Made by a program: the position numbers and the translations under genes | Assembly: GCF_944324995.1 (NCBI RefSeq) | Contig: NZ_CALUYL010000001.1 | Span: forward strand, 248,001-312,000 | Length of the DNA stretch: 64,000 bases | Direction of reading: 5' to 3' | From: an uncultured Mailhella sp. | Lineage (GTDB): Bacteria > Desulfobacterota > Desulfovibrionia > Desulfovibrionales > Desulfovibrionaceae | The notes under the pieces: generated by a model | Seen by the model: only the letters and a program-made list of their open reading frames with translations | Databases searched by the model: none | Told to the model about the DNA's origin: nothing | Shown: positions 53,139 through 62,049 of the stretch, one piece after another | Numbering within the stretch: position 1 is the first letter of the stretch | Layout: the number at the start of each line of letters is the position of its first letter

Positions 53139-55118
53139 ATGAAGCCCATCTACAAAGAAAAATATCCCCATCTGTTTGAACCGCTCTATGTCGGCAAAAA
53201 CAAAGTGCGCTTCAACAACCGCTTCAACGTCGCGCCCATCGGCTCCGGCGCCACGGGCGGCGGCGAAGACAGCGACGGCCGCATCAACACCTTCGGCATC
53301 GATTACTGGATGCGCTACATTCAGGGCGGATTCTCCCGCGTGACCCTGCCCATGGAAGTGCCCATCGACGGCAGCCACGAACACATGTTCAACCTGAATC
53401 CCAAGACCTGCAACCAGATGAACTTCCAGCGCCTGCAGCGCGCCGTTCACGCCTTCAACGGCAAGACCTTTGCGGAATTCCTGCACGGCGGCCCCTACAT
53501 GCGCGCGGGCTTCAAGAAAATTTCCGCCGACGACGAACCCCATCTCGGCTCCCAGGCCGCCACGGTGGCCGACATGGAAGAAGTGGCCGCCCTCTTCGGC
53601 GAATACGCCCACTGGGCCCAGATAGCCAATTTCGACGGTCTGCTGCTGCACTACGGTCACGGCTGGCTGTTCAACTACTTCCTCTCCCCGCTCACCAACC
53701 ACCGCACCGACGAGTTCGGCGGCTCCATTGAAAACCGCTGCCGCTTCCCGCTCATGGTCATCAAGGAAATCCGCCGCGTGGTGGGCGACAGCCTGCTCAT
53801 CGAACTGCGCCTCAACGGCACCGACGGCGTGGAAGGCGGCATCACCCCCGAAGAATGCGCCGAGCAGGTCAAAATCTTCCAGGACTACGTGGACATGGTT
53901 CACATCACCTGCGGCCACCGCATCGACGCCTTCACGCGTCCCAAGATGCACCCCACCGGCTTCGATCCCATGGCCCACAACGCCTGGGCCAGCGAAATCG
54001 TGAAGAAGTCCGGCGTGTCCATTCCCATCGGTCTCGTGGGCGGCGTGTATGATCCCGCCGTGGCCGAGGAAGTGCTCGCCAAGGGTCAGGCCGACTACGT
54101 GCTCATGGCCCGCTCCGCCATGGCCGACCCCGAACTCGTCAAGAAGGCCAAGGAAGGCAGAGAAGACGACATCCGTCCCTGCCTGCGCTGCAACTACTGC
54201 ATGGATCACGGCCGCCGCGTGGCCATTTCCAAGGATCTGCACCTGCTCACCTATCCCAGCTACGACCGTCAGTGCATGACCAATCCCATGCAGTTCCAGA
54301 GCGCCCAGAAGCTGCGCATTCCCCCGGCGGACCGTCAGAAGAAGGTGGCCGTCATCGGCGGCGGCGTGGCCGGCATGGAAGCGGCCCTGAGCTGCGCCAT
54401 GAGAGGCCACACCGTGGTGCTCTACGAAAAGACCGACCGCCTCGGCGGACAGGCCCTGCTTTCCGATCCCATGTGGTTCAAGAAGGAAATGAAGCTGTTC
54501 CACGAGTATCTGGTACGCCAGATCAAAAAGCGCCCGGCCATCACCGTGGTGTACAACACCGAAGCCACCCGCGAAATCATTGAAGAAAACGACTTCGACG
54601 CCGTCATCGTAGCCGTGGGCGCGGAACAGGTCGTGCCCCGCATTCCCGGCGTGGAAAAGGCCGTCATGTCCTTCGACGTGTTCGGTCATGAAGACAAGGT
54701 GGGCAAGAAGGTGGCCATCATCGGCGGCGGCGCCATCGGCGTGGAGCTCGGCATTCATCTGAGCGGCCTCGGCCACGAATGCACCATCGTGGAAATGGCC
54801 GAATATCTCGCCTCCAAGGCACAGCTCACCGAACGCACCGCCTACCTCATCAATCTGGAAAAGAACCACGTGAACAGCATGGTGAACACCACCTGCCAGG
54901 AAATCACCGACAAGGGCGTGTGGGTGGAAAACGCCGACGGCAGACAGTTCATCGAAGCCGACACCGTGATCATCGCCGTGGGCACCAAACCGCTCGTCAA
55001 GGAACGCGAAAAGTTCAAGGACGTGGCCTTCGACGTGATCTGCGTGGGCGACTGCGTGGAAGCTTCCAGCATCGTGCATGCCGTGCATACCGGCTTCGAC
55101 GCCGGCCTCACCCTGTAA
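53139..55118 (+). CDS. Old-yellow-enzyme/2-enoate-reductase-like FMN-FeS-FAD oxidoreductase (copy 1)
   Basis: 659 residues. An N-terminal FMN TIM barrel (RFNVAPIGSGATGGG, then FLSPLTNHRTDEFGGSIENR) is followed by a Fe-S site and an FAD/NAD(P) half with GGGVAGMEAALSCAMRGH and IIGGGAIGVELGIHLSGLG. This is the layout of 2,4-dienoyl-CoA reductase, BaiCD/BaiH and 2-enoate reductases, which reduce activated C=C bonds with NAD(P)H. At the place of the HGYL tyrosine of FadH-like enzymes it has HGWL (Trp176). The Fe-S cysteines are Cys348, Cys351, Cys354 and Cys379, a C-x2-C-x2-C-x24-C pattern, wider than the usual x11-12. No signal peptide. AAAGGAGAG fixes the start. A paralog follows 72 bp downstream. 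Confidence 0.88.
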   Translation: MKPIYKEKYPHLFEPLYVGKNKVRFNNRFNVAPIGSGATGGGEDSDGRINTFGIDYWMRYIQGGFSRVTLPMEVPIDGSHEHMFNLNPKTCNQMNFQRLQRAVHAFNGKTFAEFLHGGPYMRAGFKKISADDEPHLGSQAATVADMEEVAALFGEYAHWAQIANFDGLLLHYGHGWLFNYFLSPLTNHRTDEFGGSIENRCRFPLMVIKEIRRVVGDSLLIELRLNGTDGVEGGITPEECAEQVKIFQDYVDMVHITCGHRIDAFTRPKMHPTGFDPMAHNAWASEIVKKSGVSIPIGLVGGVYDPAVAEEVLAKGQADYVLMARSAMADPELVKKAKEGREDDIRPCLRCNYCMDHGRRVAISKDLHLLTYPSYDRQCMTNPMQFQSAQKLRIPPADRQKKVAVIGGGVAGMEAALSCAMRGHTVVLYEKTDRLGGQALLSDPMWFKKEMKLFHEYLVRQIKKRPAITVVYNTEATREIIEENDFDAVIVAVGAEQVVPRIPGVEKAVMSFDVFGHEDKVGKKVAIIGGGAIGVELGIHLSGLGHECTIVEMAEYLASKAQLTERTAYLINLEKNHVNSMVNTTCQEITDKGVWVENADGRQFIEADTVIIAVGTKPLVKEREKFKDVAFDVICVGDCVEASSIVHAVHTGFDAGLTL

Positions 55119-55146
55119 ATACCGCAATCTTGCGTCGTCCGCACGG

Positions 55147-55169
55147 GGCGCCCGCAAAAAGCGGGCGCT
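55147..55169 (+). promoter_or_regulatory. Hairpin between the two reductase paralogs
   Basis: GCGCCCGC-AAAAA-GCGGGCGC (55148-55168) is a perfect stem in the 72-base gap. No T-run follows, so it is likely an RNA-stability or processing element that uncouples the copy levels of the two genes. Confidence 0.5.
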
Positions 55170-55190
55170 CCACAACCTCGGGAGTTCGCC

Positions 55191-57170
55191 ATGAAACCGA
55201 TATACAAAGAAAAATATCCTCATCTTTTTGAACCCATGTACGTGGGCAAGAACAAGGTCATGTTCAACAACAGGGTGCGCGTGGCCCCCATCGGCACCGG
55301 CGCCACGGGCGGCGGCGAAGACAGCGACGGCCGCATCAACACCTTCGGCATCGACTTCTGGATGCGCTTCATCCGCGGCGGATTCTCCTCCGTGGCCCTT
55401 CCCATGGAAGTGCCCATCGACGGCAGCCACGAACACTGCTTCAATCTGAATCCCAAGACCTGCAACCAGATGAACTTCCAGCGCTTCCAGCGCGCCGTCC
55501 ACGCCTACAACGGCAGAAGCTTTGCGGAATTCATCCACGGCGGCCCCTACATGCGCGCGGGCTTCAAGAAAATCGCCGCCGACGACGAACCCCATCTCGG
55601 CGCCAAGGCCGCCACGGTGGCGGAAATGGAAGAAATCGCCGCCCTGTTCGGCGAATACGCCCACTGGGCTCAGATAGCCAACTTCGACGGCCTCATGCTG
55701 CACTTCGCGCACGGCTGGCTCATCAACTACTTCCTCTCCCCGCTCACCAACCACCGCACCGACGAATTCGGCGGCTCCATTGAAAACCGCTGCCGCTTCC
55801 CCGTGATGATCCTCAAGGAAATCCGCCGCGTGGTGGGCGACAGCCTGCTCATCGAACTGCGCCTCAACGGCACCGACGGCGTGGAAGGCGGCATCATGCC
55901 CGAAGAAACCGCCGAACAGGTCAAAATCTTCCAGGACTACGTGGACATGGTCCACATCACCTGCGGCCACCGCATCGACGCCCTCACCCGTCCCAAGATG
56001 CATCCTACCGGCTTCGATCCCGTGGCCCACAACGCCTGGGCCAGCGAAATCGTGAAGAAGTCCGGCGTGTCCATTCCCGTCGGCGTGGTGGGCGGCATCT
56101 ACAGCCCCGAAATCGCCGAAGAAGTGCTCGCCAAGGGTCAGGCCGACTACGTGCTCATGGGCCGCTCCGCCATGGCCGATCCCGAAATCATCAAGAAGGC
56201 CAAGGAAGGAAGAGAAGACGACATCCGTCCCTGCCTGCGCTGCGACTACTGCCTCGACCACGGTCGCCGCGTGGCCATTTCCAAGGATCTGCATCTGCTC
56301 ACCTATCCCAGCTACGACCGCACCTGCATGGTCAATCCCCTGCAGTTCCAGAGCGCTCAGAAGCTGCGCATTCCGCCGTCCGACCGTCATAAGAAGGTGG
56401 CCGTCATCGGCGGCGGCGTGGCCGGCATGAACGCGGCCCTGAGCTGCGCCGACCGCGGTCACTCCGTGGTGCTCTACGAAAAGACCGACCGCCTCGGCGG
56501 ACAGGCCCTGCTCTCCGATCCCATGTGGTTCAAGAAGGAAATGAAGCTGTTCCACGAATATCTGGAACGCCAGGTCAAGAAGCGTCCGGCCATCACCGTG
56601 GTGTACAACACCGAAGCCACCAGCGAAATCATTGAAGAAAATGATTTCGACGCCGTCATCGTGGCCGTGGGCGCGGAACAGATCGTGCCCCGCATTCCCG
56701 GCGTGGAAAAGGCCGTCATGTCCTTCGACGTGTTCGGTCATGAAGACAAGGTGGGCAAGAAGGTGGCCATCATCGGCGGCGGCGCCATCGGCGTGGAGCT
56801 CGGCATCCATCTGAACGGCCTCGGCCATGAATGCACCATCGTGGAAATGGCCGAACACCTTGCCTCCAAGACGGAACTCACCGAACGCACAGCCTACATG
56901 ATTCACCTGGAAAAGAACCACGTCAAAACCATGGTGAACACCACCTGCCAGGAAATCACCGACAAGGGCGTGTGGGTGGAAAACGCCGACGGCAGACAGT
57001 TCATTGAAGCCGATACCGTCATCATCTCCGTGGGCACCAAGCCGCTCGTCAAGGAACGCGATCAGTTCAAGGACGTGGCCTTCGACGTGATCTGCGTGGG
57101 CGACTGCGTCAAGGCTTCCAGCATCGTGCATGCCGTGCATACCGGCTTCGACGCAGGTCTCACCCTGTAA
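55191..57170 (+). CDS. Old-yellow-enzyme/2-enoate-reductase-like oxidoreductase (copy 2)
   Basis: 659 residues, collinear with copy 1 without gaps and identical over long blocks. The Fe-S cysteines keep the same spacing (C-x2-C-x2-C-x24-C). Differences cluster at the substrate face: the HYGHGW of copy 1 is HFAHGW here (Phe172, Ala173), LLLH is LMLH, and the N-terminal barrel strand is RVRVAPIGTG. Trp176 is kept. This pattern suggests two enzymes with shifted substrate choice rather than a dosage duplication. It ends before a strong hairpin, with a LysR gene next in the same direction. Confidence 0.88.
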   Translation: MKPIYKEKYPHLFEPMYVGKNKVMFNNRVRVAPIGTGATGGGEDSDGRINTFGIDFWMRFIRGGFSSVALPMEVPIDGSHEHCFNLNPKTCNQMNFQRFQRAVHAYNGRSFAEFIHGGPYMRAGFKKIAADDEPHLGAKAATVAEMEEIAALFGEYAHWAQIANFDGLMLHFAHGWLINYFLSPLTNHRTDEFGGSIENRCRFPVMILKEIRRVVGDSLLIELRLNGTDGVEGGIMPEETAEQVKIFQDYVDMVHITCGHRIDALTRPKMHPTGFDPVAHNAWASEIVKKSGVSIPVGVVGGIYSPEIAEEVLAKGQADYVLMGRSAMADPEIIKKAKEGREDDIRPCLRCDYCLDHGRRVAISKDLHLLTYPSYDRTCMVNPLQFQSAQKLRIPPSDRHKKVAVIGGGVAGMNAALSCADRGHSVVLYEKTDRLGGQALLSDPMWFKKEMKLFHEYLERQVKKRPAITVVYNTEATSEIIEENDFDAVIVAVGAEQIVPRIPGVEKAVMSFDVFGHEDKVGKKVAIIGGGAIGVELGIHLNGLGHECTIVEMAEHLASKTELTERTAYMIHLEKNHVKTMVNTTCQEITDKGVWVENADGRQFIEADTVIISVGTKPLVKERDQFKDVAFDVICVGDCVKASSIVHAVHTGFDAGLTL

Positions 57171-57196
57171 AAAAACGACAATCCCCTTCCCCGGCT

Positions 57197-57234
57197 GCGG
57201 GGGCGGAAGAAGAGCCCCCTTCTTCCGCCCCCGC
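57197..57234 (+). terminator. Stem-loop after the reductase tandem
   Basis: A perfect 16-base stem (57197-57212 with 57219-57234) with a 6-base loop, 26 bases after the stop of copy 2. It is followed by ACGTCTTAACTC rather than a T-run, so termination may be partial. Confidence 0.6.
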
Positions 57235-57345
57235 ACGTCTTAACTCTCTGCGCAGGTTGCAGAAAACACTCCGGCAATGTATCATGCCCGGGCATTTTTG
57301 CCGCACCGGAGCCGCACGGTCCCGAGCCCGGAAAAGGAGAGCGCC

Positions 57346-58245
57346 ATGCGTCTGGAGCAACTGAGTCACCTTATTGAAATCACCCGCCTGCAATCCATCA
57401 GCAAGGCGGCGGAAACGCTGCACATCTCTCAACCGGCCCTTTCCGCTTCCGTCAAGAGCCTGGAAACGGAACTCGGCGTCGCCCTGTTCAAGCGCACCAA
57501 CAGAGGCATTTTTCTTACCTCCGAAGGAGAAAAAATTCACGACGACGCCGTCGGCATTCTCAACGTCATCAACGGATGGTACACGCAATACCACGATCAG
57601 GAGCCGGAAGGCGAAATACACCTCGCCTGCACGCCCATCATAAGCTGCTACATCACGCCCAACATCATCGTTCCGTTCCAGAAGCGCTATCCCAAGATCA
57701 CCATTTTCGTCCACAGCGCCCAGCACTACGACATCATAGGCAAGCTCACGAGCACCAGCGCCGACATCGCGCTCACCACGCTTTCCGGCAACGCCCGCCT
57801 CATCGAACAGATACGCGACATGAACTGGGACGAGCAGCATCTGTTTACCGACGAGAGGCGGCTGTTCCTCGGAGCCCGACATCCTCTGGCCGCCAAGGAC
57901 GAGCTCTCCCGCGAAGACCTCAAGAGCCTGAACCTGGCCTACTACTCCGACGTGCGGGATCAGATTTCCCGATTCTACGTGCCCTTCTTCGGCACGACCT
58001 ACCGCCTTGCGAACAAGGAAGACATTCTCGATCTCGTCATCAAGAACGAAGCCGTGTTCATCCAGCCCTGCCACCTTTTCCGCCACGACTACCGCGTCAT
58101 GGAAAAGCTTCTTGTGGAAAAGCGCATTCCCCTCACCGAAGTGGACAGCAGAGCCGACGTCTTTGCCCTGCACGCCCCGGAACTTTCGCCCATCGAACAG
58201 CTGTTCTGGGATTATCTCATCGAAAATTTTTCCTGCAATCTCTGA
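57346..58245 (+). CDS. LysR-family regulator (paralog of the one at 60655)
   Basis: 299 residues. A LysR helix-turn-helix N-terminus (MRLEQLSHLIEITRLQSISK, AAETLHISQPALSASVKSLE) is followed by the effector domain. The C-terminal half is closely like the regulator at 60655-61578: YRLANKEDILDLVIKNEAVFIQ and the tail FWDYLIENFS. GGAGAG precedes ATG at 57346. It is co-directional with the reductase tandem, 175 bp after it, and a good candidate for its regulator, responding to the reductase substrate. Confidence 0.87.
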   Translation: MRLEQLSHLIEITRLQSISKAAETLHISQPALSASVKSLETELGVALFKRTNRGIFLTSEGEKIHDDAVGILNVINGWYTQYHDQEPEGEIHLACTPIISCYITPNIIVPFQKRYPKITIFVHSAQHYDIIGKLTSTSADIALTTLSGNARLIEQIRDMNWDEQHLFTDERRLFLGARHPLAAKDELSREDLKSLNLAYYSDVRDQISRFYVPFFGTTYRLANKEDILDLVIKNEAVFIQPCHLFRHDYRVMEKLLVEKRIPLTEVDSRADVFALHAPELSPIEQLFWDYLIENFSCNL

Positions 58246-58805
58246 CGAGCGACGAAAAAGTCAAAGCTTCGGCGCGCCTGAACGCCGGAGAGGCATCTGT
58301 CGAACAACGGACGGGGAAGAAGCGCGGACTTCTTCCCCGTTTTGCATGAAACGCGCATCTTCCAGGAGCGCCGCCGCTGTGACGCCCCTCCCCGCAGCCG
58401 AAAATCCTGCCATGCGACCGCCTTGCCCTTTCGCTGGCGAGACCTCCGCGCACCTGCCTGCCTCAAACTCTTTTCCTCGCCATGCTGCCGAGGACGGCAA
58501 CACCCGCGTCCTTGCCCGCCGACGTCACCGTCATTCCTTCCGTCGCAACGCATCCCGGGTCTGCGCGACCGACGCGCGTTCGGAACGGCAATCCGCAGAG
58601 CAAAGCCCGTCGCCGGATTCCGCGCCCTGGAGGCGCTGACGCACGTCAAAACACGGCAAACGCCTCGGCCTTCATTCCCGAAAAACACGGGCAAATCACC
58701 GCGTCGCCGGACGGCCAGGCCGTCGGCCCGGAGCGCGTTCCCATCTTCCGACAATAAAAATCCGGGCGCACCGCCTCATGACGCAGCGATGGCCCGGAAA
58801 ACACA
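58246..58805. other. Gene-free region after the LysR gene
   Basis: Contains the LysR terminator (58311-58343) and no supported gene. Open frames on both strands are GC-driven shadows with low-complexity Arg/Ala/Pro products. Confidence 0.5.
58311..58343 (+). terminator. Terminator of the LysR gene
   Basis: ACGGGGAAGAAG (58311-58322) pairs with CTTCTTCCCCGT (58329-58340), and T-rich sequence follows. Confidence 0.88.
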
Positions 58806-58834
58806 AAGGCGTTCCGGCAGCACCGGAACGCCTT
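58806..58834 (-). terminator. Terminator of the DASS gene
   Basis: AAGGCGTTCCGG and CCGGAACGCCTT form a perfect 12-base stem with a 5-base loop, 17 bases beyond the stop on the minus strand, followed by TTGTGTTTT. Its core stem equals that of the hairpin at 42191-42234. Confidence 0.88.
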
Positions 58835-58850
58835 TTCAGGGGGAGAGCCT

Positions 58851-60290
58851 TTAGAAGGCGACGGTCATCAGCGGATAACCGACGAAGGAGAGAAGCAGGA
58901 TATTGAATATCCAGAAGAAGCTTGCGTACTTGATGACGGTTCTCTGATGGACCCATTCCGTGTCGCCGTAGAGAATGGCGGACGTGGTGGCCGCGGCGGG
59001 AGTGGCGATGCCGAGGGTGCAGGAGAGAATGACGCAGGAGAGCAGGGCCTGAGGATCGACGTTGCCGTTGGCCACGGCCAGGGTGTAGGCGATGGGGGCG
59101 AAGGTGGCGGCGCAGGCGTTGTTGTTGGTGAGCTGGGTGCACAGGGTGGTGGTGCACACGACGATGAACACCAGCAGGTTGCCGCTGAAGCCGGCCAGCA
59201 TGGGCTCGCAGGTGTCGGCGATGAACTTGGTCACGCCGGTGGCTTCAAACGCGCCGGTGATTCTGAGCACGGCCGCGACGAGGAAGAGGGCGGGCCAGGC
59301 CACGGACTTGTGCATGATCTCCTTCAGGCCGATGCCTTCCTTGAAGTTCAGCATGAGATAGACGCCGATGTAGGCCAGCAGAATGCCGTTGTTGCCCATG
59401 GCCTTGAGGAACTTGGAAAGCGCCCAGCTTCCGGGCAGAATGTTGGGCAGAAGCAGCAGAACGATGAGGCCGAGGAACGACCACAGAATGGTCTTCTGGT
59501 AGGGAGAGAGCTGTTCGTCGAAGTGCATGCATTCGCGGTTTTCCAGAATGGGAGTCACGTCCGCCTTGAGCACGTACTTGCAGATGAAGATGACGAAGAA
59601 GATGGAGAGCAGAAGAAGCAGACCGGTGACGCCCACGTACGCGGCGAGATTGATTTCCTGACCGCCGCTCATCTGGCCGTAAATGCCGAACACGATGGCG
59701 GGGAGACTCTTGAAGGGCAGCATCATGTACGCGATGTCGGCCACGTACAGCATGGCGAGCAGCAGAATCATGGGGAAGGATTCGCCGGGCTTGTAGCCGT
59801 ACTGCCTGCACACTTCCTTGATGAGCGGGAACGCGACGAGCACGGCGGCGGTCATGGTCAGCATGGTGGCCAGAGCGCACATGGCGATGCAGAGCATGAA
59901 CACGAGCACCCACGGCCTTCCGACCACCACGGGAACGCAGATGATGCGCCGGGCCACATATTCGGCAATGCCGGCCGCGTTGATGATGCTCGCCACCATG
60001 CAGAAAAAGAGCAGAAGCAGATAGGTGTTGTTGCCGAACGCGCCTCCGAGCACGGCATCCATGGGTTGCGGCAGCGTCATGCCGAGCACGACAAGGCCCA
60101 TGAAGGAAGGCCAGATCATGTCGATGAAGAGCCATCCGTAAAGGACTCCGAAAAAGACGCCGACAACCGCAAGACCGTCTGCAGTCATTCCCGCAGGAGG
60201 CGTAATAAACCGAAATCCCACCATGATGAGAATCATAATCGCAAGATTGACATAGAATTTCGGTTCATTCTTTGTCAGTGCAAAACTCAT
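58851..60290 (-). CDS. DASS/SLC13-family anion:sodium symporter (second copy)
   Basis: 479 residues with about 12 membrane segments. Conserved DASS blocks include GGAFGNNTYLLLLFFCMVA and TLCTQLTNNNACAATFAPIA with the sodium-binding SNT-like loop, and GIATPAAATTSAILYG. It is a different subtype from the DASS gene at 28686. GGAGG lies nine bases before ATG at 60290. It is divergent from a LysR gene at 60655, the classical arrangement for LysR-controlled uptake. Confidence 0.85.
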   Translation of the reverse strand: MSFALTKNEPKFYVNLAIMILIMVGFRFITPPAGMTADGLAVVGVFFGVLYGWLFIDMIWPSFMGLVVLGMTLPQPMDAVLGGAFGNNTYLLLLFFCMVASIINAAGIAEYVARRIICVPVVVGRPWVLVFMLCIAMCALATMLTMTAAVLVAFPLIKEVCRQYGYKPGESFPMILLLAMLYVADIAYMMLPFKSLPAIVFGIYGQMSGGQEINLAAYVGVTGLLLLLSIFFVIFICKYVLKADVTPILENRECMHFDEQLSPYQKTILWSFLGLIVLLLLPNILPGSWALSKFLKAMGNNGILLAYIGVYLMLNFKEGIGLKEIMHKSVAWPALFLVAAVLRITGAFEATGVTKFIADTCEPMLAGFSGNLLVFIVVCTTTLCTQLTNNNACAATFAPIAYTLAVANGNVDPQALLSCVILSCTLGIATPAAATTSAILYGDTEWVHQRTVIKYASFFWIFNILLLSFVGYPLMTVAF

Positions 60291-60654
60291 GTCCTACCTC
60301 CATCCCATTAACATTCCGCCAAAACGACGTCTCCCTGTCGTTTTATGCGAAAAAAATTTTATTCACATGGGTAGTTGTAAAAAAACAGCAGCAAATCAAA
60401 AGGATAGTTAAACTGCTGTAAAGGCCGTAAATGCACGTCTAAGAACAGCGCTCTCTTATTGATTAAGATTAATAAAGAAAACTGGAGAAAAGAAAAATAT
60501 TAATTATCAATGGCTGGATATCAGTTTGAATTATGGGAGAAAGAACCTTGCCTGACGGGGAAAAGGAGGGCTAAGATAATAACGGGAGTCGGCGTGGCGC
60601 CTGCCCTGAAGGCGGATCTGAACACGGCACGCGTCAAGACAAGGGAGGGGAGAA
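60291..60654. promoter_or_regulatory. Divergent AT-rich control region between DASS and LysR
   Basis: No gene. Symmetric elements: AAAACGAC/GTCGTTTT (60321-60344) near the DASS start; ACAGCAG/CTGCTGT (60385-60419); and TTATT-N10-AATAA (60456-60475), which fits the T-N11-A-like shape of LysR boxes. The promoters for both genes should be here. The exact operator is not fixed. Confidence 0.4.
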
Positions 60655-61578
60655 ATGCGACTGGAACAGCTGGAGTATTTTGTGGCCGCCGCCAACGCCG
60701 GGGCCATCAGCGCGGCCGCGCAGCGACTGGGCATTTCCCAGCCTGCGGTTTCGGCGGCGGTGAGAAGTCTGGAAAACGAACTGGGCAGTCCTCTTCTCAA
60801 GCGCGGCAACAGCGGCGTGAGCCTCACTCCGCTCGGCCGCCTCACCTATCGCGACGCGCGCGCCATTCTGGAACTCGCGCAGAACATTCAGGCCAGAGGC
60901 AAGGATGTGGAGGCCGGCGGCTCGCTGGCCGTGTGCGCGCAGCCGCTGCTCTCCTTTCATCTGACGAGCGGCATCGTGCTGCCCTTCAAGAAGCTGCATC
61001 CGAAAATCAACGTCTTCGTGCGCAACGTGCCCAATGTGGACATCATTGCCGACCTCAGGAGCGGGCGCTCCAACATTGCGGTCACGCTGGTCTGCATGGG
61101 GCTCAAGATCCGCGAACAGGCGCGCGGCATGGGCTGCGAAATCGTCCCCCTCTATGCCGACGAACGAAAGATGTTCATAGGCGCCGGGCATCCGCTGGCC
61201 GCCAAGGCCGAACTGACGCCCGAAGACCTGAAAAGCCTGCGCATCGCCTACTACTCGCACAGCTCGGATCACGTGTCTTCGCGCTATGCGCCGTATTTCG
61301 GCGGAGAGTACCGCCTGGCCAACAGGGACGACATTCTCGATCTCGTCATCCGCAACGAGGCCGTGTTCATTCAGGCCGCCGCCATGTTCCAGCACGACTA
61401 CCGCGTGCGGAAGGGCATGATGGTGGCCAGAAGCATTCCCCTGAAGGAAGTCAACCACAGCGCCCCCATCGTGGCCATCCGCACGCCGGAAATCTCGCTG
61501 GTGGAAAGGCTGTTCTGGGAATACCTCATAGAAAACTTTTCCAAGGGCCTGCCCGAACGGCCTTCGCTCCCCGTTTGA
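60655..61578 (+). CDS. LysR-family regulator (divergent to DASS gene)
   Basis: 307 residues. MRLEQLEYFVAAANAGAISA and AAQRLGISQPAVSAAVRSLE are the LysR helix-turn-helix; the effector domain ends YRLANRDDILDLVIRNEAVF and WEYLIENFS, matching the regulator at 57346. GGGAGGGGAGAA precedes ATG at 60655. It is transcribed away from the DASS gene and probably controls it. Confidence 0.88.
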   Translation: MRLEQLEYFVAAANAGAISAAAQRLGISQPAVSAAVRSLENELGSPLLKRGNSGVSLTPLGRLTYRDARAILELAQNIQARGKDVEAGGSLAVCAQPLLSFHLTSGIVLPFKKLHPKINVFVRNVPNVDIIADLRSGRSNIAVTLVCMGLKIREQARGMGCEIVPLYADERKMFIGAGHPLAAKAELTPEDLKSLRIAYYSHSSDHVSSRYAPYFGGEYRLANRDDILDLVIRNEAVFIQAAAMFQHDYRVRKGMMVARSIPLKEVNHSAPIVAIRTPEISLVERLFWEYLIENFSKGLPERPSLPV

Positions 61579-62049
61579 TTGCCTTCCCCGCGCGTCCGAT
61601 CGCGATTTTTATTGATCCTGTTTTCACATGACGTCATGTCTGAAACGCGCCTGTCCTCGGCAATCAATGCAGACGGCGCAGAACGCCCGGAGTCCGGCAT
61701 ATCCGATGAGCTCCGGTGCCCATGAAGACGCTCCCGTTCGTACCCTTGGTTGCGTAAAAGCAGCAAAGAGCAACGGAGGAACGTCGCCCGCTGTACGCCT
61801 TCACGCGCCCCGCTTTTCTGAGTCGGGCGGACCTGCTGGAAACAGTATTGAAATACACGCCTTCGCAAGCCCGCGCTTCTGAGGCTCCGGGCCTACAGCC
61901 CGGTCACGCCGATCCCGCGCGCAATGCCCTGCGCATCTTCCCCTTTTGCCCTCAAAAAACACCGGGCACGAAACGATGCCCTCGCCCCGACGGCCTGTGC
62001 CCCGCCGCTGCGCCTTCCGCGGTTCTTCCACGCGCGTCACCTGAAAAAT
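61579..62049. other. Gene-free region between LysR genes
   Basis: No supported gene or clear terminator was found in this convergent gap. Confidence 0.45.
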
